NCBI GenBank assembly: GCA_020631735.1 | Contig: CM036231.1 | Coordinates: 6,723,831-6,787,830, forward strand | Direction: 5' to 3' | Length of the DNA: 64,000 nucleotides | Source of the DNA: Saccharum officinarum | Lineage: Eukaryota > Streptophyta > Magnoliopsida > Poales > Poaceae | Part shown: positions 56,336-64,000 of the stretch, one piece after another | Position numbering within the stretch: position 1 is the first letter of the stretch | How the letters are laid out: each line of letters starts with the position of its first letter | Position numbers and translations under genes: made by a program | The notes under the pieces: model-generated | What the model saw: only the letters and a program-made list of their open reading frames with translations | Told to the model about the DNA's origin: nothing | The model's database searches: none

Positions 56336-57961
56336 TGAAAGGATCAAGATGCCCAAGAGGGGGGTGGTGAATTGGGCTTTTCTAAAAATTATTGCGAGAA
56401 ATAAATCCTACTAAGCCATAATTCACCCCTAGTGCCTACAAGTGTTCCTAGTGATTCTATCGGTAAAAGTTTTGCACCCTAAGTTCCAATCCTAGTCTAG
56501 CATGGCAATTCTAGGAAAGTAAATCAAGCAACAAAAGTAATACAAGAAAGTAAATTGCTTGAAAGTAAAGGGTTGGGAACACGACGATGTTTTCCCAAGG
56601 TATCGGAGAGTCGCCACTCCCCACTAGTCCTTGTTGGAGCACCCGCGCAAGGGTGTAGCCCCCCCTTGATCCACGCGAGGATCAAGTGCTCTATGGGCTG
56701 ATTCTTTGACACTCCGTCATGGTGAATCGCCCACAACCGCTCATAAGATGAGTTGGGTCATCCACAAGCTCCGCCGGATGATCACCAAACTCCCAATCAC
56801 CACCAAGCCGTCTAGGTGATGGCGATCACCAAGAGTAACAAGCAAGAACTCTCACTTGACCACAACAAGCCTAATGAGAAGGTGGATGTACACTTGCTAC
56901 TCCCTAGTCACTAATGAGGGATCTCAAACTTGGATTCTCAGATCACAACCCTCACTAGAGCTCTTGCACTTCCTTACAATTAAAAGATGTTTCTCAGCTG
57001 AACAAATGAGCAAGAGACCTCAAAAAGAGGTGTAGGGGATGCATTTATACTCCCCATAGTCAATTCCAACCGTTATGTGCCAACTCAGCATTTTACGTAC
57101 TGACCGGACGCGCCGGTCGACATGACCGGACGCGTCCGGTCGGTGGCAATGGTCGAATTTAAAACCAACGGTGCTGAGTGACTGGACGCACAGCGAGTCC
57201 AATCAGGAGTGACCGAACGCGTCCGGTCGTGCAAGAACCTTTCTATATTTTGATCGGACGCACTGACGAGTCTGATCGGTGATGACCGGACGGATCCGGT
57301 CAGCGAAGTACCTCTCTGGAACTAGACCGGACCCACTGTAGACGCGTCCGATCGATTTCCTAGCCGCGTCCGATCACAGCACTTACCCTCTCTGACTCTG
57401 GTCAACACAATCTCTGCGTCTAGTCCACAGGAGGACCACGTCCGGTCGATCAAATTGAACTGCAGTGACTGCCAGCACTGACCGGACGCGTCCGGTCAAG
57501 TCAATGACCGCATCCGGTCGAGAGAAAATGGCTCAAACGACTTCGAATCGCGACGCAACTTGAACCGAGTTTCTTTCAACTAAACTTTGGGCTTCACTTG
57601 AGCTACCTAGTGCTAAGTTTGATAAGTGTGCACCACACCTAAACAAGAGACTCACCTAGGTCAAGCTACTCGCTCATGCCCCCCTTTATAGTACGGCCAA
57701 AGGAGAAAAGCGAAGATCCTAACGACTATTCCGAACGTAACTCAACTCCTCGATGTTCGGAACTAACCGTCCTTAATCTTGACGTTAATCCTTTGAAAAC
57801 CGAAATAATTTCCATCAAGGGGCATGAAAACCATAGTGCCCAAAACAGTCACCATTCCCATGACCTAACTTGCCAAAGTTTCTACAAAACACACATTAGT
57901 CATGATAATGTTGCGTTGTCATCAATTGCCGAAACCAACTCTCGGGGCCTAGATGCTTTCA
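56336..57961 (-). repeat. Sirevirus 3' LTR, 1626 bp
   Basis: The ends are tgaaag and ctttca. The CpG-rich palindromes gaccggacgcgtccggtc and variants lie at 57102-57118, 57124-57141, near 57211, 57286 and 57480. Repeated palindromes in this position are a known Sirevirus LTR feature. Confidence 0.75.
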
Positions 57962-58467
57962 ATCTCCTCTTTTTTGGTGATTGATGACAACACCTTGATT
58001 AAGTAGATTTAAGAGTTGAGGTTTTCGAACATGCTTGGTTCACATAAGCAGAAGACAATAAGAACAAGGGGTTAGGGATTGCTTATGTGCTCCAAGCCAA
58101 CATGGTGTACTCATAAGATGAAACAAGAAGAGTTAGTACACAAAAGCATAGCTCATATGAAATCGGAGTAAGGCACGAAAGCAAAACCTTATGAGCTAGA
58201 ACCAATCAGGTGACATGATATAATAGAGACAAGATAATCCACATAGTACCCAAGTATTTCACAAGCACACATGTCACAAAATGCATGTACGGGAATATAA
58301 ACATGATGCATGAAAGTAGCACACAAAGAAAATGAAACCCTCTCTCAAAACTCCCCTTGAATCTACTCTCTCCCCCTTTGGCATCAAGAGCAAAAAAGCT
58401 AAGGGTCTGAAGGAGGAACGGAAGCAGTCGAGTCGGGTGGCGAGGAGCGTGGAGTGATCAAGAACTA

Positions 58468-58655
58468 AGAAGTGTCCCCCTCTGACTCTGAGCTGTCATG
58501 CTGACCCTCTGTAGATACACGTGGAAGTGAAGCAGTCTGGGTCTATAACACAGGAGCAGGAGCTGATGAAGTAGTAGCAACGAGAGCCGCAGTCTCTGTC
58601 ACCTGAGCCTGAAGAGTACCAACCGTGGGAGGATCAGTTGAAGCAACTGACGAAG
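58468..58655 (-). pseudogene. Sirevirus extra (env-like) ORF remnant
   Basis: The minus frame is rich in Ala, Thr, Ser and Pro and ends HDSSESEGDTS before a TAG at 58465-58467. An internal TAG at about 58540 breaks it. The rest is in the gap. The assignment is by position and composition only. Confidence 0.4.
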
Positions 58656-58755
58656 NNNNNNNNNNNNNNNNNNNNNNNNNNNNNNNNNNNNNNNNNNNNN
58701 NNNNNNNNNNNNNNNNNNNNNNNNNNNNNNNNNNNNNNNNNNNNNNNNNNNNNNN
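58656..58755. other. Assembly gap (100 N)
   Basis: Exactly 100 unknown bases. The left side is Sirevirus interior. The right side starts one base inside a chromovirus LTR (gtaacag), so the true distance and any target duplication are unknown. Confidence 0.98.
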
Positions 58756-61700
58756 GTAACAGAACCGCCCAATTATACGAGATTAAGTAAGAAAATCATC
58801 CAACGGCAGGACAATTTAACAAACTTAAGCCCGTATAACCCGGTAGTCCGTGAAATCTCGACGGATTTCAAACCATTCACATAACAGCCAAGATCGTACT
58901 AAGTTCAGCGGTTACCGTCATAAGTTACATAGAAGTTCGCGGCACAAAGTACATCGGAGTTTAAACATAGTTATTACAAACCAAGTTCGAATAAAAGTAG
59001 CGGAAGCATTAGTTTAAAACACGCACACACACGTTGTTTTGAGATAAAGTGCCAGCTTGCGATCATCTCCAGCAAAAGCATCAGGCGAGAAGTAGTGAGT
59101 GACCATTGCCCATGGTCCTAAGCTTCGCCCATCGCAGGGTAGAGACAGTTGATACAATAACCATAGTACATCTGTCCATCTGCAACAAGTGGGAACAAAG
59201 CCCTGAGTACGAGAAGGTACTCAGCTAGACTTACCCGACAGAACCAAAATAAAGACACCAAGGATCATGATAGGCTTTTTGGTGGGGTAGCTGACTCCTT
59301 TGCATGAAAAGCATTTTTAACTTAGCAGTCCTTTTTGCAAAAACAGGTAGTATTTTAAAGCTTTATTTCCCTGTCAACTATATTTGAACTTATGCTAGAG
59401 TAACCAGGTAATTAAGCAAGCAAGGATTACCATTGAGCATTAACAATAATTACCACATCATTTTTCTCATAACTATCCAAGTGTTTCATCAAATTTTTCT
59501 ACGATGAAGTAACTCAAGTCAAGTGTTCACTATCCAGTGAACGATGGCGATTCGAATCGATTATTGACCACGCTGGTAATTTATTCCTCACACAAACCTC
59601 ACTCACCCGCTAAAGTGAGGTATTGGTCACCGAGTCAACCATTCAGGTAAAGTCGCGAGCTTGCCAGGAACCACATGTACCCGGGGGCCGCCCGACTGCT
59701 CTTTGGCCTTATCATCGCGCCCCCGTTTCCTGCCACTACTGCTCCGGTACAGTGCGTTGCGGGCAATCCACTCGGCCCGAATAATCTCCCAGCTTCGCGG
59801 TCGAAAGGTACTTTATTCGGCCAGCTAAATGTGAGGCATGCGTTCAACATGACTCGAGGCCCGACAACGGACGGTCCTTAATCGACACAGACGGAAGACA
59901 CTACAGTCCAGAACCCTGCAAGCTTCCGCCCAGTCTCAGATTCATTTCGACACTTAGTTATTCTCACATGACATTCTTTCACATAGATCCAGGTAATCCC
60001 CTATAGCTCGCGGATGACAGGCAATCACCCGACTTCTACCGGTCTAAGCAAGCTAAGCAATTATTGACCGTGGACACCAGGGTAAACAAGGATCGGGTAA
60101 AGCAAGGTGAGACAAGGTATAATGCAACAACGTTTGCAAACAACTCCTAAACGTAATGCATCAAATTAAGTAAAGTTAATAATAAATTATTTGCAAACCG
60201 AGGGAGAAATGCTCCGGGGCTTGCCTCGCTCAAAGGAACTCGGACGATGGTCGGGGCACTCCGGAAGGTCTTCACTGGCCTCCTCTTCTGCTTCTGTCAA
60301 CTCCGGCTCTGGCACCTCGAGCTGCTCCTCTGCGTCCTCGGGAACTACTGCCGGAGCCACTTCCTGCGATCCTGTATGATGCAGAAGTATGAGTGCATCA
60401 TGCATAAGTGCATTGCAGAGGTGACAGGAGATGATGATGATGAATGAATGATATGCAAATGAGCATGTTACGATCTTTGGATTACGTGGAACTTATGACT
60501 CTTCTATAAGGTAGTCTACGTCATCCAAGAACATGTACTCGAAATACCACCACTATTCTCTACCATGCAAAGACACTTTAATACTCAAGATGCTTCAAAG
60601 ATACACCAAAGTATAGTTTACTAACTAATCTTGCATTAAAGAGTGGATGTAAACCCTAATTAGCACTATGCTTGAACAGCAACACATAGTTTAATGGCAC
60701 AGAAAAATCTTAGAAAATTACAGTGGGTTACTAATATCAAAACTAGCTTGACATAAGATTTTCATTGTATTTGGATTACTAGAACTGACTATACAAAAAT
60801 AATCAAATTAAGGCCTAAATGAATATTTAAAATACTTCACATTATGAAAAGTATCAAACAACAGATTTAGAAATTTTACTACTTCCTACACAGTAAACAA
60901 ACACTATAGAAAATTTATCACTTGCATGTTTTATTCAAATTTATTTATATAACAAAAATAACAATACTAGTGATAGAAAGCACTTGAACTACACCTATAT
61001 ATTTTTCTATAGAACAGACATGAGATAAAATTTTTCCTAGCCAGTACATGGCATAAAAAGATTAATAAACTTGGAATCATATTTTTCTGATTTTTCTAGA
61101 ATTTATTAAGCATTTATCAAGAAAACAGCCATTTCACTAGTTAATTAAAACTCTACAGAAAAGTATCTCAAATTTCACATGCAATACTTTTATATCATAG
61201 ATCTGGTTCCAAAGAGTACATAGAAATTTATTTCACCATTTTTGGAGCTAAAATGACCAAGAAAACATTTTCCAAAGTGTTTTTTTCATCATGAATATTA
61301 ATAGAAAACAGAAAATGATTTTTCGTTAAGGATATTGGGCCGGCCCGTGGAAAACAACCGGCCCGTGGCCGTTCTCGGCCTGCTCGCGCGCGGCGGACGA
61401 AACGGTGAGCCGGCCCACTCGGAGGCGCGGCCCAGAGGGCGGTGGCCCAGAGGAGGCTGCGGGTGGGAAAGAACGGGGCGGCCTCGTCGGCGTCCCTGAC
61501 CGCGACGGCGTGGCGATGGCCGACGGCCAACGGCCATCTCCGGCCACGACCCGACCAGCGAGCCCGCGCACGGTGTTCGCGAGGAGGTAGCGAACCCGAG
61601 AGAGAGGGTCAGGGGGATGGAGAGGGAGCGAGGAAGACGGTGGGCGGAGCGCAAGCCCGGCGGTACCGACGCGGTGGCGCGGCGAGGAAAACTCGATTGA

Positions 61701-62658
61701 GCCGTACCGTATGCGAACAGGGCAAACGAAGGTCCGTTCGGAGGAGAAGAGGAGGTGGCGGAGCTTCGTGCACAGGCAATCGAACGGAGGCGGTCTACCG
61801 ATGCCGGAACAAGGCGGAGGTGGCGGTGGTGCGCGGTGGCGAGCGGCGTTCCGCGGTGGATGGCGCTGGAGGGAGGAAGAGAGGGAGCGAGCGAGGCGGA
61901 AATGGGAGGGAGACCCAGCGCTCGGCCGTTTGAAGCTGGACGCGGGCGCGGGGTTCACGGTGGCCACGCGGCGCGTCGCCGGCATGCGTCCGCCACGCGG
62001 CGGGCGCGTTCTGCCGCGGCGGACACGAAGCGCGGGGCGAGCGGGAAGGGAAGGAGGAGGCCGAGCGGACGCGGCCGGGCCGCCTGCGTCGCGCGGGCGC
62101 GCGCGCGGCTGGCTGGGCCGGGCGGCTTCGCGAGCGGGCTGGGAAGTGAGGCCGCGGCCTGCTAAGGCGAAAATTCGTTTTTTCCAATTTCCAAAAATTC
62201 AAATCCAAAGAATTTCAAACTTCAAACTACATTTTGAACAAGAGGGAGACGTTTTCTGGAATTGACCCAAAAATAAAAGTTGCTTAGAATTAAATTCTCT
62301 ACAACTTTGATTAAGGGGCCAACTGAAAATTCTTGATAGATTTTGAATGGCAGAATAAAAGCAAAAATAGGGAATATTTTTGAATATTTTTCAGGAATAA
62401 TTTTGAACAAGTTTTGACAAAATTTGAGTCATCTAGCTGCTCCAAAAATTGAACTAGGGTTTTAAGTGATGTAAGAATTATAGTTGCAAGGCTTTCGGTG
62501 TAATGTAATTATCATATTAATATAGCTCATCAAATTATCTCATTTTCAAGCTTTTAATTTACTCAAATTATACCATTATCACACATGATTATAATGATAT
62601 AAATGCTATGCAATATGATTGCCATGCAAAATGCATTGCGTAACATCGGAGTGTTACA
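58756..62658 (-). repeat. 3' LTR of a second chromovirus family (3903 bp)
   Basis: It ends ggagtgttaca and starts (t)gtaacag, like the LTRs at 7450 and 22580 but only locally similar to them. Conserved parts are the opening block (tagtccgtgaaatc), ttattacaaaccaagtt, the hairpin 59203-59224, gattcgaatcga near 59548 and aatcacccgacttctaccg near 60030. The GC-rich block 61330-62160 carries many unsupported overlapping frames. The last 31 or so codons of pol extend into it (62563-62658). Confidence 0.85.
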
Positions 62659-64000
62659 GCCTTCCCCCTTAGAAAAATCTCGTCCCGAGATTTGAGTTAC
62701 GAACCATTTATTATAAAAATCTTCGTAAGCTTTTTGTAAGTATTCGCCCGTTTCCCAAGATGCATCCCCTTCATCATGATGACTCCATTGTATCTTATAT
62801 GTTTTCACCATACTGTTTCGAGTAGCCCTCTCCTTGGAATCCAAGATTCGAACTGGCTGCTCACGATACACCAAATCTGACTTAAGTTTTATGCCTCGAG
62901 GTTCAATCCTTTCCTCTGGAACGCGCAAACACTTTTTCAGATGTGATACGTGAAAAACTGGGAATACAGCACCCATTGCTTCTGGCAAATCCAATTTGTA
63001 AGCCACTGGACCCTTCCTTTCTAAGATTTTGTAAGGTCCAACAAATCTAGCGGCAAGCTTTCTGCGTATACCAAACCGTTTCTTTTTCATCGGCGTGACT
63101 TTGAGATAAACATAGTCACCAACTTCAAACACAAGCGGTCTCCTTCTCTTATCTGCATAACTTTTCTGACGTGACTGAGCGGCTCTCATATTTTGCTGGA
63201 TGATATGAACTTTCTTTTCGGCTTCCTCCACGAAGTCAATCCCATAATACCTTCTTTCTCCTGGTTCAATCCAGTTCAAAGGTGTTCTACACTTTCGGCC
63301 ATACAGAGCCTCAAAAGGTGCCATCTTGATACTTTCTTGATAGCTATTATTATACGCGAACTCTGCTAATGGTAACCATGATTCCCATGAACCTCTGGAA
63401 GACAACACGCAGGCTCTTAACATATCCTCCAAAACAGCATTAACTCTTTCAGTCTGACCATCTGTTTGAGGATGATAGGCAGTGCTACGAATCAGACTAG
63501 TCCCCAAACCTTTGTGTAAATGCTCCCAAAAGTGAGCAGTGAACTGTGACCCTCTGTCAGACACTATAGTCTTTGGTATGCCATGCAATCTCACAATCTC
63601 TGCAATATACTTCTCGGCATACTGAGGTGGTCTATATTCTGTTTTGACAGGCAAAAAGTGAGCCGTCTTGGTAAGACGATCCACAATTACCCAAATTGAA
63701 TCGTGACCTTTTTGAGTAGTGGGCAGACCCGTGATGAAATCCATACATATATCATCCCACTTCCAACTAGGTACTGACAAAGGTTGTAGCAATCCGGCGG
63801 GTTTCATGTGAATCGCTTTCACTCTGCAACATGTGTCACATCTGGCTACATAAGCTGCAATTTCCTTCTTCATCTTTGTCCACCAAAAATGAGGTTTTAG
63901 CTCTTGATACATTTTACTGCTGCCAGGATGAATGGACAACTTAGAAAGATGAGCTTCGTCCAAAATTTTATTCTTAAGCTCTCTATCCTTTGGAACAACA
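62563..64000 (-). CDS. Chromovirus pol, integrase with chromodomain (N-terminus beyond window)
   Basis: The frame is open from the window edge to a TAA at 62563. Counting from 63963, the HHCC finger is H5, H12, C42, C45 and the DD35E core is D75, D136, E172. A GPY module (VGPYKIL, about 308-314) and a chromodomain (about 370-412: QPVRILDSKE, SMVKTYKIQW, DASWETGEYL) follow. Residues after about 435 are encoded by the LTR, and the PPT lies inside the frame. No break is visible here, unlike the copy at 12382. Integrase inserts cDNA, and the chromodomain is expected to bind chromatin marks. Whether this family also has an H3-tail ORF cannot be seen in the window. Confidence 0.9.
   Translation of the reverse strand, partial: VVPKDRELKNKILDEAHLSKLSIHPGSSKMYQELKPHFWWTKMKKEIAAYVARCDTCCRVKAIHMKPAGLLQPLSVPSWKWDDICMDFITGLPTTQKGHDSIWVIVDRLTKTAHFLPVKTEYRPPQYAEKYIAEIVRLHGIPKTIVSDRGSQFTAHFWEHLHKGLGTSLIRSTAYHPQTDGQTERVNAVLEDMLRACVLSSRGSWESWLPLAEFAYNNSYQESIKMAPFEALYGRKCRTPLNWIEPGERRYYGIDFVEEAEKKVHIIQQNMRAAQSRQKSYADKRRRPLVFEVGDYVYLKVTPMKKKRFGIRRKLAARFVGPYKILERKGPVAYKLDLPEAMGAVFPVFHVSHLKKCLRVPEERIEPRGIKLKSDLVYREQPVRILDSKERATRNSMVKTYKIQWSHHDEGDASWETGEYLQKAYEDFYNKWFVTQISGRDFSKGEGCNTPMLRNAFCMAIILHSIYIIIIMCDNGII
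62659..62672 (-). promoter_or_regulatory. Polypurine tract of the second chromovirus
   Basis: The minus strand reads ctaagggggaaggc directly before tgtaacactcc. Confidence 0.8.

Larger units (their letters stand above)
56336..58655 (-). mobile_element. Sirevirus (Ty1/copia Maximus/SIRE-type), 3' end
   Basis: The LTR is 56336-57961 (tgaaagg to gctttca). On the minus strand it is preceded by the purine tract ccaaaaaagaggagat. Further upstream are gatgccaaagggggagaga (58370-58390), the multiple-PPT signature of Sireviruses, and a degenerate acidic coding tail (SSESEGDTS, stop at 58465-58467) that I take for the end of the env-like/extra ORF. The 5' part is lost in the gap at 58656. Confidence 0.75.

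Noticed and set aside
61228..62265. Long GC-rich frames in the second chromovirus LTR
   Set aside because: Same reason: LTR sequence with overlapping frames on both strands.

Overview
The window looks like intergenic DNA from a large grass genome. I infer a panicoid/Andropogoneae grass (for example Saccharum, Miscanthus or Sorghum) from the grass-type MITEs, the long-LTR chromoviruses, a Tat-type Ty3 element and a Sirevirus whose LTR carries ACCGGACGCGTCCGGT-type palindromes. I found no convincing host gene, tRNA, rRNA or CRISPR array. Almost every base belongs to a transposable element, and the elements are nested in one another.

Layout. 1-3.4 kb holds several short MITEs and an Ac/Ds-like fragment. 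3.4-7.4 kb is the 3' part of a Tat-type Ty3/gypsy element (RNase H + integrase, a tandem-repeated 3' region and the start of its 3' LTR). That LTR is split by a 20-kb minus-strand chromovirus (7450-27519, Tekay/Del-like, LTRs of 4.94 kb, near-matching 5-bp target duplications cggat/cagat); the Tat LTR resumes at 27520. Then come an Ac/Ds-like fragment and a minus-strand LINE. The LINE is split by a CACTA transposon (28212-52361, 3-bp duplication atg/atg). The CACTA contains a Ty1/copia element (30700-37307) inside its transposase gene and a 12.3-kb hAT transposon (about 39104-51419) inside its last exons. The hAT gene contains two solo LTRs (40731-44250 and 47007-49753), each with a perfect 5-bp duplication. 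52.4-58.7 kb holds the rest of the LINE, a second LINE 3' end, an LTR-like stretch and the 3' end of a minus-strand Sirevirus running into an assembly gap. 58.8-64 kb is the 3' LTR and integrase of another minus-strand chromovirus, cut by the window edge.

Most notable. Between its 5' LTR and gag, the 20-kb chromovirus carries an extra open reading frame (21197-21802, minus strand, 201 aa). Its N-terminus copies the histone H3 tail (ARTKRTARKSTGG, keeping the K4 and K9 contexts). A long coiled coil and a very acidic C-terminus follow. The acetylatable lysines K14, K18 and K23 of H3 are replaced by R, H and R. The same element family ends its integrase in a chromodomain, so one retrotransposon would encode both a histone-tail mimic and a histone-tail reader domain. 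I consider this the best candidate for an undescribed system here.

Caution. The chromovirus interior appears twice around a 100-N gap (13461-17120 and 17221-20864). The copies differ largely by small, often homopolymer, indels, so this looks like unmerged overlapping contig ends rather than a biological duplication. Many frameshifts in that gag-pol may therefore be sequence errors.
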